Under the pieces are notes generated by a model. The model was not told where the DNA came from and did no database searches. It saw only the letters and a list, made by a program, of their open reading frames with translations. A program made the position numbers and the translations under genes. Positions 53,258 to 62,459 of a stretch of DNA of 64,000 nt are shown in pieces (positions within the stretch are counted from its first letter, which is position 1; each line of letters opens with the position of its first letter). This stretch comes from Roseovarius gaetbuli (GTDB taxonomy: Bacteria; Pseudomonadota; Alphaproteobacteria; Rhodobacterales; Rhodobacteraceae), in contig NZ_FWFJ01000004.1 in the NCBI RefSeq assembly GCF_900172365.1, positions 89,673-153,672 of the forward strand. The letters are read 5' to 3'.

Positions 53258-53989
53258 GTGACCTATTGTGTCGGGTTGGTCCTTGATCGCGGGATCGTTT
53301 TCATGTCGGACACCCGCACCAATGCCGGGGTCGACAATATTTCGACCTTTCGCAAGCTGCACCGTTTCGATGTGCCGGGCGAGCGCGCGCTTGTCATGAT
53401 GACGGCGGGCAATCTTGCCACCACGCAGGCGGTTGTCAGCCTGCTTGAGGAACGCACCAAGGCGTATGACGATCGCGACCCCTCGATCCTGTCTGTGCCC
53501 TCTATGTTTCAGGCCGCGCGCCTTGTGGCAGAGACCCTGCGCGGGGTGATCGACACCCACGCGAGCACCGGGCAGCGCGCCGATTCCGGCTTCAACGCGA
53601 CGGTGATCCTTGGCGGTCAGATCAAGGGCGGTCCGCCGCGTTTGTTCCTGATCTATCCCGAGGGCAATTTCATCGAGGCCAGCGTCGAGACGCCGTTTTT
53701 CCAGATTGGCGAGACCAAATATGGCCGCCCCATCCTTGTGCGCGCCTATGACCGGGACATGAGCTTTGCCGATGCGATGAAGCTGATGCTGGTGAGCTTT
53801 GATTCCACCATCAAGGCCAACCTGTCGGTCGGTCTTCCGCTGGATGTGTGTTTTTACGACGCCGATAGTTTCAGCAGTGACAATACCCTGCGGATCGAGG
53901 CGGATGACCCGTATTTCGCCACCATTTCCGACGGTTGGGGCGATGCCCTCAAACTTGCGTTCGAGAGCCTGCCGAACCCCGAGATCTAG
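53258..53989 (+). CDS. Anbu, proteasome-like Ntn peptidase
   Basis: Protein of 243 residues of the Anbu (ancestral beta subunit) family, relatives of HslV. The start is GTG at 53258, giving a Thr at position 2 as the Ntn nucleophile (MTYCVGL). Family features include DRGIVFMSDTRTNAGVDNIS near residue 10 and the MTAGNLATTQAV segment near 48. Anbu assembles into helical open rings. It completes the conserved operon with the ATP-grasp, alpha-E and transglutaminase genes. Its stop shares the four bases CTAG with the convergent next gene. Confidence 0.92.
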   Translation: MTYCVGLVLDRGIVFMSDTRTNAGVDNISTFRKLHRFDVPGERALVMMTAGNLATTQAVVSLLEERTKAYDDRDPSILSVPSMFQAARLVAETLRGVIDTHASTGQRADSGFNATVILGGQIKGGPPRLFLIYPEGNFIEASVETPFFQIGETKYGRPILVRAYDRDMSFADAMKLMLVSFDSTIKANLSVGLPLDVCFYDADSFSSDNTLRIEADDPYFATISDGWGDALKLAFESLPNPEI

Positions 53990-54627
53990 CGAAGTTTGAG
54001 ATTGCCAAGCGCGGCGCGGATGACGCTATTGGTGTCGTCGCTATCGCCGGACACCGCCAAGCCGACAAGCGCGCCTTTTTCGCCGCCAAAGGCACGGCTG
54101 TAATCCGCGGCAAGATCGACGCTTTCACTATGCGAGCCGGTGCTGGCCTGACGCAGGGCAATGGTGACGCCCTGTCCGGCGGGGCCATAGGGCGACGGGA
54201 TCACCTGTCCGCGCTGGTGATTGCCGCCCCAGGCGTATTGAATGATCCGCACCTCATCATTGCCAAGAAGGCTTTTGATATTGGCGTTTTGAAGTTTGGG
54301 CGCGGTGCTTTGCGGCACGAACACGAAATAAAGCGAGATATTGCGATCATCGCCGCCCTTTTGGGAAAGGTCCGTGGGCGCCACCGACTGATCGACGGTC
54401 CAACTCCACGAGGCGCCGCTGGTTTGCCAATCGCTTTGGGCAATCCGGGTCCAGGCGAGCGAGATCGAATCGTCTGACACCATGCTAAGGTTGGTGCCGA
54501 ACCGGTAGTCGTTCGAGCTGAACAAGGACAGGCGTTGTTCGCGCCAGCCGTTGTCAAAGCTGATCGAGCCGGCCGAAGCCGTGGTCGCGAGAAGGGCGAC
54601 GATCATAGAATATACCGTAAGGCGCAT
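53986..54627 (-). CDS. DUF3047-like secreted protein
   Basis: Protein of 213 residues with a signal peptide ending ASAG, followed by beta-strand-rich sequence with several Trp (SISLAWTRIAQSDWQ near 53, SWSWTVDQS near 73). The layout fits DUF3047, a family of unknown function; I cannot confirm it without a search. It converges on the Anbu gene and overlaps it by four bases. It has its own promoter gap downstream of the relic zone. No partner is evident. Confidence 0.6.
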   Translation of the reverse strand: MRLTVYSMIVALLATTASAGSISFDNGWREQRLSLFSSNDYRFGTNLSMVSDDSISLAWTRIAQSDWQTSGASWSWTVDQSVAPTDLSQKGGDDRNISLYFVFVPQSTAPKLQNANIKSLLGNDEVRIIQYAWGGNHQRGQVIPSPYGPAGQGVTIALRQASTGSHSESVDLAADYSRAFGGEKGALVGLAVSGDSDDTNSVIRAALGNLKLR

Positions 54628-54672
54628 GGGTCACTCCGTTTGACGATGTAGGGTTACATAGGGTTTGCACGC

Positions 54673-55387
54673 TCAAAGTACAGGGCAGGGGAACAAGACG
54701 CGCATCGCGGTGCCGCAGCAGCCTGCGGCCCTGGTGCCGAGCGGGGTGGCGCTGGTCAGCAGACCGTAGTGGCGTATACGGTGAAAACCGTCAGGCAGCA
54801 CATGGATCAGGAACCGGCGGATGAACTCGCCCGTGTTCAGCCGCATGACCTTCATGCGATCCCCGGACTTGACCCTGTAGTCCTTCCATTGACAGGCAAC
54901 GGTTTGGGCATCAGCGCTGATAATGCGGCTGTTTGAGATTGCTATCCGATGTGTATAACGGCTGAGATATGCCAGAACGGCTTCCGGTCCGCCGCCAGGC
55001 ACGATCATATGCACAGGCGGATGATGCGTCATCGCTGATCCCCAAGTATGCAGGACACTGGTCATGCCAACACGGGCACCAAGGCATTTGGGATCGGCGG
55101 CGATGGTTGTCACCGTTTCTGCCGACGCTCTGAACAAGAGGCCGTAGATCACCTTCTTGTTCCAATAGGCGATCTTTGCAATCTCGCCGGGGAACGTGAA
55201 GACCAGATGGGAATACTGCCACCGGCAGCAGATCATCTACCCGCGCCGCCATCCAGTCACGCGCGGCTGGTCCCTGACACTTCGGGCAATGCCGGTTTTT
55301 GCAACTGTTATATGCGATATGATGGTGATCGCATTTGGTGGAAGCCGCCACATGCCCGCCGAGCGCCTTTGCCCCGCTCGACATGGA
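54673..55387 (-). pseudogene. IS91-family transposase relic
   Basis: Two overlapping minus frames carry parts of a Y1-type transposase. The first (from about 55384) has the zinc-binding segment SCKNRHCPKCQ; near 55220 the reading frame shifts and continues as YSHLVFTFPGEIA, then HPPVHMIVPGGG and YLSRYTHRIAISN. Between PGGG and the YLSRYTHR block, a stretch normally of some 80 residues is missing. The C-terminus ends early. So this is a frameshifted, internally deleted copy. It lies at the border of the Anbu block and the decayed TTT locus. Confidence 0.85.
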
Positions 55388-55517
55388 TCAGCATGCGGTC
55401 CCTGTCGATGTCCCGCACCTTAAGGTTCGTCACCTCAGAGGCACGCAGACCCGCGCCATTGCCGCGAGAGCGGCTTAGTCCAGGAGACCATATTGACCGA
55501 TGCTGCCTGGCGTCCAA
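55373..55517 (-). pseudogene. Tyrosine recombinase fragment
   Basis: Short minus-strand piece encoding GNGAGLRASEVTNLKVRDID and MLIHVERGKG, a segment found around the first catalytic Arg of phage-type integrases. It ends abruptly where the IS91 relic begins in a different frame. Some IS91-group elements carry a recombinase gene upstream of the transposase, so both may come from one composite element. Confidence 0.7.
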
Positions 55518-55612
55518 AAGTCCGCTTTCGGTTAGAAATCAATCTATGATTGGCATTATGTCATAAAGCGAGGGCGACGGGACCGGTGAGAAACCAGTTC
55601 GTCGAATAGCTT

Positions 55613-57313
55613 TCATCGTGAACTCCGCAGTGAGGCATCCCATCCTTCCAAAAAATTGTTCTTTTTGAGATTGTCGAGATATGTTAGCAGACCAAGTCCA
55701 AGTCCAAGTCCAAGGCAAATGGGCAGGAAACTGCCCTCTTGGGCCCGCAATTGAGCGAAGGCCCAGCCGTCAATTTTCGCAACCTCAAGAATCGGAATGA
55801 GTTGCGATTGGGTTGCGATGACGCGCTGTCCGTCTTCGGAGATCAAGAACATTACAAAGAGTTCGGCAGCGGCAGGATTGGGCAAAATTTCGGGTATAAA
55901 CGCGCTGCGGGCCATGACAAGATTGTAGTCAGACAAGAAATGCTCCCCCACGCGTGGGTCTTGGGCCGCCAGCGACATCGCGTAAGAACCAATCACGTTG
56001 ATCGCAAGCGAGATTTCGCCAGATGCTGTCGCCGCCGCCATATCAGAGGTGCAGCAAAACGTCCGCACGCCACTTTGACCAAGGATCTCGGTGATCCGCT
56101 GTGCCTGCACCCCCTGTTCGGCATCTTGCGTGGCAAAAAGATAACCAATTCCAGAGCTGCGAAGGTCGTAAATGCCAATACGCCGCTGCAGCGTTGTTCC
56201 ATGGTTGCGAATGAAACTGGCCAGTTCGCGGTGTTCGTTGGCCAGATCTTCAGGGGCAACCAATTCGCTGTTGTAAACAATAACGGCCGACTCAAAAGTG
56301 AACCCAAAAAGTTCGGAACGCCAGATGGACCACTCTGGCAGTGCTTCGAATTCGGGCATATCGAGCCGTCTAGCAATACCCCGGTTAACCAAATCGACCT
56401 GTAGATCCATCGCCGAGCTGATAACCACGTCAGGTGCCGCTCCAGCCAACATAGCCTCGTGCAACGCAACCGTCTGGTATTCTTCATACACAATCGTCAC
56501 ATCGGGATTGCGCGCCTCGAATTCTGCGATAACGGGCGCCATAGCGGGGGTATCAGTGGCACTAAATATTGTAATGGTCTGGGCCATTGCACCGCCGGGC
56601 CCTGCGTCTTCGACCTTCAGCGCCAATGCATCATCTTCGATGTCCAGTGTGATGTCGATCGTGTTGTCGGGCGGGCCATGGCGGATCGCATTGTCAATGA
56701 GGTTGCGCAAGGCTTCGCGGATCGACAGCGCATCCGCAATCAACATGTCTTCGCCATCTGGAAGGTTATCCGCATCAAACGTTACCATGATGTTGCGCAT
56801 TCTGCTGTCACGGAGCATTTCGGCAAGCGTGTCATGCACGACAGGTTTTAGCGCGATCGGATTCAGCGTCGCGCGGTCAGATCTGTGGATCACCATCTCA
56901 TTCGCCAAAAGCTGATTGGTTAACCGCACAGTGCGCTCGGCCTGCAACTCGGAGCGGACGAGACGCGCATGCATTTTCTTCGGATCCTTGGAATCGACAG
57001 CCAAAGACAAATGACCTTGGAGGGCAGAAAGCGATGTGCGCGTCTGGTGCGCGACATCGGCGATAAAGCCTTCGGTCAGTTTCAGGTTTCGATCAAGGCG
57101 AGCGATAAAGCTGTTGATCGCTTCAAAAAGACCGCTGATTTCGCGCGGAGAAGCCCCCTTGACAGGTGTGAGGTCGCCGGGCGGACGCGCGCGTAAATCG
57201 GCTTCGATCTGGCGTAATGGAGAAAGCGCGCGCCGGATTGCAAGCCAGACAAACCCAAGGCCGATCAATGAGATGCCGGCCAAACCTGTCATCCCGTTCA
57301 GAAAAAGAGACAA
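55613..57313 (-). pseudogene. In-frame chimera: histidine kinase lacking its ATP-binding end, joined to a periplasmic binding protein
   Basis: One open frame of 566 residues. Residues 1-240 are a sensor kinase: a HAMP-like linker, the phospho-acceptor box with His89 (VAHQTRTSLSALQGH), the N box (NLIDNAIRHG near 205) and the start of the G1 box (DAGPG at 236-240). Then, at about base 56593, the sequence becomes the mature part of an ABC-type solute-binding protein, preceded by GAMAQ, the end of a signal peptide. The kinase lacks its G1/G2 boxes and the binding protein its export signal, so neither should work. The kinase 5' end lies in other frames upstream. Probably a deletion between two adjacent genes. 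The last 30 residues include a CCAAGT-type hexanucleotide repeat. Confidence 0.8.
55692..55714. repeat. Hexanucleotide tandem repeat near the end of the chimera
   Basis: CCAAGT repeated three times and a fourth incomplete copy, encoding a Leu-Gly run in the minus frame near the end of the binding protein. It may have expanded by slippage. Confidence 0.8.
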
Positions 57314-57782
57314 TTGCTGCGCGTGCCTTGCTTCAAGGGTCTGGCCAATCTGGACTGCGACCCAAAGCCGCCCATCTGGCGCCCCTGTAAGACGAAGCGG
57401 AACGGATCGCCGTAAGGTGCATCAAAAAAGACGGGCGTTGACAGCAATCCCATATCCGCAGGAATTGACAGATCGCTCGCGCCTGTAATCACACCTGTAT
57501 CCGGCGAGAAAACCCGGTAGACTACCCGGTCATCCGGCGCGAGTGCGAGGATCTCCATGGCCGAAGACGGCAGGTCAACCGACGGACATTGGGGCCGGGT
57601 GGTACGCGCTCCAAGACCGCCAATGCCGTCCCTGCCAGCAAGAGGTCATATGTCCGGTTCGCGGCACCGCGTGCATAGTTCCAAAGCAACAGCGAAATTA
57701 TGAGTAAAAGTATTATAAATCCGAGCGCCATCATCGACAAAAGGCGCCGCTGAAGTGAATAGCTGCGGGCTTTACTCGTCAT
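57298..57782 (-). pseudogene. 5' part of the histidine kinase gene, broken by frameshifts
   Basis: From the ATG at about 57780-57782 the frame encodes a TctE-like kinase start with one transmembrane segment (LGFIILLLIISLLLWNYARGAANRTYDLLLAG). Near 57570 the frame ends; the next piece of the periplasmic sensor domain (DDRVVYRVFSPDTGVITG and FVLQGRQMGG) lies in a second frame, and the rest continues in the frame of the chimera. So at least two frameshifts separate the N-terminus from the histidine box. The gene is dead. It overlaps the response regulator end by 11 bases. Confidence 0.8.
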
Positions 57783-58105
57783 CGGCGACATAAGCCATGT
57801 ACCCAAGGCCGCCGGGGGTTTTGATCACGAGTGGCGTTTCATGCAGTTTGTGCCGCAGTCGAGTGACAATCTGCTCGACCGCATTCATGCTTGGGCTTTC
57901 GTCAAAGCTGTAAAGTTTGTCCGCAACCTCTTCCTTGGTCAGCATCCGGCCAAGGTTGTTGATCAATATCTCAAGCATTTGGACCTCGCGGGCGCGAAGA
58001 TCGACATCTTTACCCGCGACAATGGCACGTTTGGCCGCTCTGTCGAAAGTCAGCCCACCTGATACAAAAATATTGCTGGCTGTGCCTTCTCGCCGGAGCA
58101 GCTAT
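57772..58105 (-). pseudogene. Response regulator fragment, TctD-like DNA-binding domain only
   Basis: The minus frame encodes the winged-helix output domain of an OmpR/TctD-type regulator (AREVQMLEILINNLGRMLTKEEVADKLYS, then GGLGYMAYV), preceded by linker residues ending LLRRE. The frame stops just upstream of the linker (TAG near 58105), and the receiver domain is missing; the DNA beyond belongs to the TctB relic on the opposite strand. So a deletion removed the receiver. Confidence 0.75.
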
Positions 58106-59033
58106 TTCTTGCCTTCTTTATATACTTTGGCGTCCGGACGCCGAACCCTTTGCGGTTGCAAAATACACTTGGTTCAGGATCGCACTGATGGTGGTGTTGC
58201 TGTTCGCTTATGCCGAACTTTATGAACCGCTCGGCTTCATCATCTCAGCAATTCTCTTTGGCCCGCTACTCGCATCCGTCGCCGTTGGGTTTTCACCCGC
58301 GAACTACGTTGCGCTCATGGTCTTTGCATTTGCATCCTTGACCTCACTTGTTGGCAAAAGCACGGTCAAGACATTACTCGGCGCTCTTATCTGGCTGATG
58401 CTGGCGACCATAGGCATCGATGCCAATACTGGCGTGCCGCGCTTTACGTTCGGGATACCCGACCTGCTTGCAGGCATTGATTTCCTGATTGTCGTGGTCG
58501 GCCTGTTCGGGATGGCCGAACTGCTCCACCTCGTTGAACAGCAAGTGAAAGGGACGCTAAAGTCCCTGCCTGTCGACAAAAGTTTTGTGCAGGCCGCAGA
58601 CATCATCAAGCTGCGATGGACGATCCTGCGATCCTCTTTCATCGGCGTCTTACCCGGCACCGGCGCTTCTGTCGCCTCGGCGGTTGCTTATGGCACCGAA
58701 AAGCGTCTGGCGGGACCAGAGGAAGCAAAGAGCTTTGGCACCGGCAACATTCGCGGTCTTGCCGCGCCCGAAGCGGCAAATAACGCAGCAGCTGGCGGGG
58801 CGATGGTCCCAATGCTGACGCTTGGTATTCCCGGCTCGGGGACCAGGGCGATCTTGCTGGGGGCACTCTTGATGTTCAACGTGCAGCCTGGGCCGCTTTT
58901 GTTCACGCAAAAGCCAGAGATTGCATGGGGTCTTGTGGCGTCCATGTATATCGGCAACGTCGCCCTTCTGGTGATCAACTTGCAATGGGTCGACTGGTTC
59001 AACAACCGCCGCCTGCTTGAACCCATCGGATAA
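58106..59033 (+). pseudogene. TctB-TctA fusion relic
   Basis: An open plus frame runs from about 58106 with TctB-like sequence (LYILWRPDAEPFAVAKYTW, then RIALMVVLLFAYAELYEPLGFII) and passes, near base 58255, straight into the middle of a TctA protein (FSPANYVALMVFAFASLTSLVGKS, then FIGVLPGTGASVASAVAYG). The N-terminal transmembrane segments of TctB and the first 100 or so residues of TctA are missing, and TctA stops early after LLEPIG. Two membrane proteins joined through a deletion, no longer functional. The usual TTT regulator pair is broken next door. Confidence 0.8.
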
Positions 59034-59169
59034 ATCACACCAACAGAAGCAGAGGAAGCATTCTATGCAAACATGAACTTGCTCGATAAAGTCGCTTGAG
59101 AAGAACTAAACAGTCTCCGGTAAAACCGGGGCGGTTCATACCATTGAAGGCATAAATGTCCGCTTCGCT

Positions 59170-59197
59170 CTGCGGTTTCAACGGGTCGCTGCAACAC
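59170..59197. repeat. IS30 terminal inverted repeat, left
   Basis: Starts CTGCGGTTTCAACGGGT and ends GCAACAC. It pairs with the right copy at 24 of 28 positions. It lies just after the transposase stop at 59178, overlapping it. Confidence 0.85.
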
Positions 59198-60348
59198 AGG
59201 CTTCAAATTTCTCTGCTGGAGTATGGTATTGCAAGGTCTTTCTGGGCCGCTCATTGAGCTGGCGCGCGGTTGCGCTGAGTTCGGCCTGACGAAAGCCTGA
59301 TATATCAATGCCTTTGGGGAAGTATTGCCTGAGAAGTCGGTTGGTGTTTTCGTTACTGCCGCGCTGCCACGGAGACTGAGGATCAAAAAAATAGACGTCG
59401 ATTTTGGTGGCCATGGTGAACTTGCGGTGCCCTGCCATCTCTGATCCGCGATCCCAAGTCAGCGATTTGTAGAGCTCCCTGGGCAGTTTTCGCGCTTGCT
59501 TGATAAGGGCCGTGATGACGCTTTGGATGTCTTTGTTCTCGACCTTCGCCAACATCACAAACCGGGAATGGCGCTCGACCAGTGTGGCAATATAGCTGTT
59601 GTTTGACCCCACGATCAGGTCGCCCTCCCATTGACCCGGAACCGCCCGATCCTCGACCTCAGGAGGGCGTTCACTGATCGGAATTGCATCCTTGATCTTG
59701 CGCAGCTTAAGCCCCTTTTGGGTCACATGGCGAGACCGTCTGATTGCACGCGGACTGCGCAGGCACTCCTGTAATTCCCTCTTCAAAACCCCACGGGTTT
59801 GAACATAAAGGCTGCGATAGATCGTTTCGTGGGACACGCGGCGTTGCGCTTCGTTTGGATGCTTGCGCTTGAGCCAACCAGCGATCTGCTGGGGTGAGCA
59901 CTTCCGGCGCAGCTTGCGCGCGATCAGTTGGCACAAAGGATCGGTTGAAAGAGAGCTTACACAACTTAGGCCGCGTTGAGCAGTCCCAAGCGCGCTGATC
60001 TGAGCTCGCCGCGCGATAGGCTTGACGTCCACCATTTCGGCCAACCTCACGGCTGATTGTCGAAGGAGACCGGTTCAGTTTTTGCGCGATGGATCGAAAC
60101 GACTGCTTTGCGACCAACCCACGGGATATCTCCTCCCGTTCCATCAGGCTCAAAGCATATCGAGACCGTCGGCGATCAGGTGGCCGGATTCCACCAAACT
60201 GCGCCAAATGAGGGAAGATCGAAGACGACGCGCGATTGAAATGACGCCCAATCGAACTCATCGACTCGCCGCGCTGCCAGCGGTCCCACATCTCTGACTT
60301 CTGTTTGTTCGTATAAAACGTCCGCTTGCGATACTTCATGATAAACAC
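59178..60348 (-). pseudogene. IS30-family transposase split by a frameshift
   Basis: The N-terminal part (60348 down to about 59960) carries the helix-turn-helix domains: SMSSIGRHFNRASSSI and RSIAQKLNRSPSTISREVGRNGG. Near 59960 the reading frame shifts and the rest (to 59178) holds the catalytic domain with its acidic residues in VPGQWEGDLIVG, LTWDRGSEM and NENTNRLLRQYFPKG. A single one-base change in the CTCTCTTTC stretch would restore one protein of about 380 residues. IS30 transposases do not use programmed frameshifting, so I call it inactive unless this is an assembly error. Confidence 0.8.
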
Positions 60349-60371
60349 TCCATCTTCTTCAAAAGATTAAA

Positions 60372-60399
60372 GTGTTGCGACCACCCGTTGAAACCACAG
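60372..60399. repeat. IS30 terminal inverted repeat, right
   Basis: Starts GTGTTGCGACCACCCGTTG and ends AAACCACAG. It matches the left copy at 24 of 28 positions in reverse complement. It precedes the transposase start by 24 bases. Confidence 0.85.
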
Positions 60400-60618
60400 G
60401 GGCACTGTGAACCTTCGGACGAAGTTAAGCGAATGACCGCTCTCCGCCCTTGATGTCAAATGCTGCACTTTTCACCAACGACGTTTTTGGGCTCGTAGTC
60501 GACTGTCGCGGCAAGGCTTCGGCAAGTGTGCCTATGCGAGGTTCCTGCTCCTCAGCGAGGTCCGCCCCGGCCACTCCAGGTAAGATCATGCGCTTGTCTG
60601 GCGCGCGGCAGGCCGGGG

Positions 60619-61203
60619 TTATTGGGGTGGGTTTACCTTGAAATCGACGGCGGCGTACCACTCGGCGACGGCGCGGATTTCGGCGTTCGTCATCTCGGCG
60701 GCGATCCCGGTCATGATGTCATGGGTGCGCTTGCCGGTGCGGAACGCCTTGAGCTGGGTGTCGATATACATCGTCGTTTCGCCCGCAAGATTGGGGGCAT
60801 CCTCGATCTGGGCGATGCCGTCGACGCCGTGACAGGCAACACAGCCTTCGGGCGCATCGTCGGGCGATTGGCGCGCGGACAGTGCGGCGACCGGGGTCTG
60901 GCTACTGTACCAGGCGGCGAGGTTGGCGATGGCGGTATCGTCAAGGTTTTTGGCCACGACGGTCATCATTTCATGCACCCGCGTGCCCTCGCGGAACGCG
61001 GTCAGCTGATGGGTGATATAGGCCGGGTTCTCGCCGCCGATATGCGGCGCGATCGGGATTTTGGCAAAGCCGTCGATGCCATGACAGGTGCGGCATTGAC
61101 CGGCGAGCTTGCGCCCGGCCTCAGGATCGCCAACGGCCTCCTGGGCAAGGCCATTCTGGGCGAGGAAAACCCCGCCCAGAGCCAGAACACATGCCTTGAG
61201 CAT
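60619..61203 (-). CDS. Diheme cytochrome c (c4-like)
   Basis: Secreted diheme cytochrome of 194 residues with a signal peptide ending GLAQ. Two similar domains carry CRTCHGIDG near residue 37 and CVACHGVDG near 121, each with a Met ligand stretch (HEMMTVV, HDIMTGI). It overlaps the sugar-dehydrogenase gene by one base (TGATG), so it probably receives electrons from that enzyme and passes them to the respiratory chain. The repeat of domains suggests ancestral duplication. Confidence 0.9.
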   Translation of the reverse strand: MLKACVLALGGVFLAQNGLAQEAVGDPEAGRKLAGQCRTCHGIDGFAKIPIAPHIGGENPAYITHQLTAFREGTRVHEMMTVVAKNLDDTAIANLAAWYSSQTPVAALSARQSPDDAPEGCVACHGVDGIAQIEDAPNLAGETTMYIDTQLKAFRTGKRTHDIMTGIAAEMTNAEIRAVAEWYAAVDFKVNPPQ

Positions 61204-62459
61204 CAGTTGCCCTCGTACCAGATGCGATAGATAGCGCCGGCAAGGTCATCCGAGACCAGGATCGAGCCGTCGCGCAGTTGCGCCACGTCGACCGGGCGGC
61301 CAAGGTATTCGCCGTTCTCGTCGATCCAGCCTTCGGCAAAGGGCTCCATCGTGGCGGTGCCATCTTCGGCGATATGGGTGACCATGACGCGCGCGCCAAC
61401 CGGATCAGTGCGGTTCCAAGAGCCGTGCTGGGCCGAGAAGATGGCGTTCTTGTAATGCGCGGGGAACATCTTGCCGGTGTAGAAGGTCATGCCAAGGTCG
61501 GCGGCATGGGCCACGGTTTCAACTGCGGGCATCACCACATCAACCGGCACCTCTTCGCCCTTGTACTCGTTGGTGCGCACCGAACCGCCGCCATACCAGG
61601 GATGGCCGAAATGCTGGCCTGCCTCGGTCTGGTGGTTAAGCTCGCCGGGGGGGATGTCATCGCCCATGCCGTCGACCTGATTATCGGTCCACCACAGATC
61701 GCCGGTTTCGGGGTGGAAATCCTGGCCGACCGAGTTGCGCACGCCATAGGTATAGACCTCGCGGCCGGTGCCATCGGTGTTCATGCGGATGATACCGCCG
61801 ATTCCCCATTTGGTGTTGAGTTCGAGGTTTTCCTTCGGCGCGACGTTGAACGGCTGGCCGAGCGAGATATAGATCTTGCCATCCGGGCCGATATCGCACA
61901 CCCGCGCGGTGTGGTTGAAGCTTTCCTGTTCTTCGGGGATCAGGTCACCCTGAGCCACAAGATTGAAGGCCGCCACATCGGGGCTTTCGTAAAAGAATTC
62001 CGCAGCAGGGAACAGCAGCACGCGGTTTTGTTCGGCAATGTAGAGAAAGCCATCCTTGGAAAAGCATGGGCCGTTCGGGATCGAGAACTTGAGCGAGGGC
62101 GCGAAATCCTTGACCTCATCGGCGACGCGATCCTTGTTGCGGTCGGTCACCGACCAGACCTTGTCTTTACGCGTGCCGACAAAGGTCACCACGCCCTGCG
62201 GGCCGACGGCCATGTGGCGCGCATCGGGGACAACCGCGTAAAGGCCGATCTTGAAGCCCGCCGGAAGGGTGATGCCCTCAAGCGTCTTCTTGATGCCATC
62301 GGCATAGGCGCCGCTTTGCTCGATAAAGGTAAAATCGGTCACGCCGGTCGATTGAAAATTCGACAGCTTGTCGAGGTTGTCGGGCACATTCGCGCCCTGT
62401 GCGTGGCCTAGCCCGGCCATCAGGGCGAGCGCGGCGATGGATGATAGCAGATGTTTCAT
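61203..62459 (-). CDS. PQQ-type glucose/sorbosone dehydrogenase
   Basis: Periplasmic quinoprotein-like enzyme of 418 residues with a signal peptide ending GHAQ. It has the six-bladed beta-propeller form of the glucose/sorbosone dehydrogenase family: ARHMAVGPQGVVTFVGTR near residue 80, YGVRNSVGQDFHPETGDLWWTDN near 230, and HGSWNRTDPVGARV near 355. Such enzymes oxidise sugars or aldehydes with PQQ and pass electrons to a cytochrome, here probably the c4-like protein next to it. The sugar substrate is unknown. Confidence 0.88.
   Translation of the reverse strand: MKHLLSSIAALALMAGLGHAQGANVPDNLDKLSNFQSTGVTDFTFIEQSGAYADGIKKTLEGITLPAGFKIGLYAVVPDARHMAVGPQGVVTFVGTRKDKVWSVTDRNKDRVADEVKDFAPSLKFSIPNGPCFSKDGFLYIAEQNRVLLFPAAEFFYESPDVAAFNLVAQGDLIPEEQESFNHTARVCDIGPDGKIYISLGQPFNVAPKENLELNTKWGIGGIIRMNTDGTGREVYTYGVRNSVGQDFHPETGDLWWTDNQVDGMGDDIPPGELNHQTEAGQHFGHPWYGGGSVRTNEYKGEEVPVDVVMPAVETVAHAADLGMTFYTGKMFPAHYKNAIFSAQHGSWNRTDPVGARVMVTHIAEDGTATMEPFAEGWIDENGEYLGRPVDVAQLRDGSILVSDDLAGAIYRIWYEGN

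Larger units (their letters stand above)
59170..60399 (-). mobile_element. IS30-family insertion sequence
   Basis: About 1230 bases bounded by 28-base inverted repeats (59170-59197 and 60372-60399) that match at 24 positions; both contain GTTTCAACGGGT and GCAACAC. It encodes an IS30 transposase with a frameshift. It inserted beside the broken TTT genes and the PQQ dehydrogenase locus. Target duplications of two to three bases are expected but cannot be judged by eye. Confidence 0.85.
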
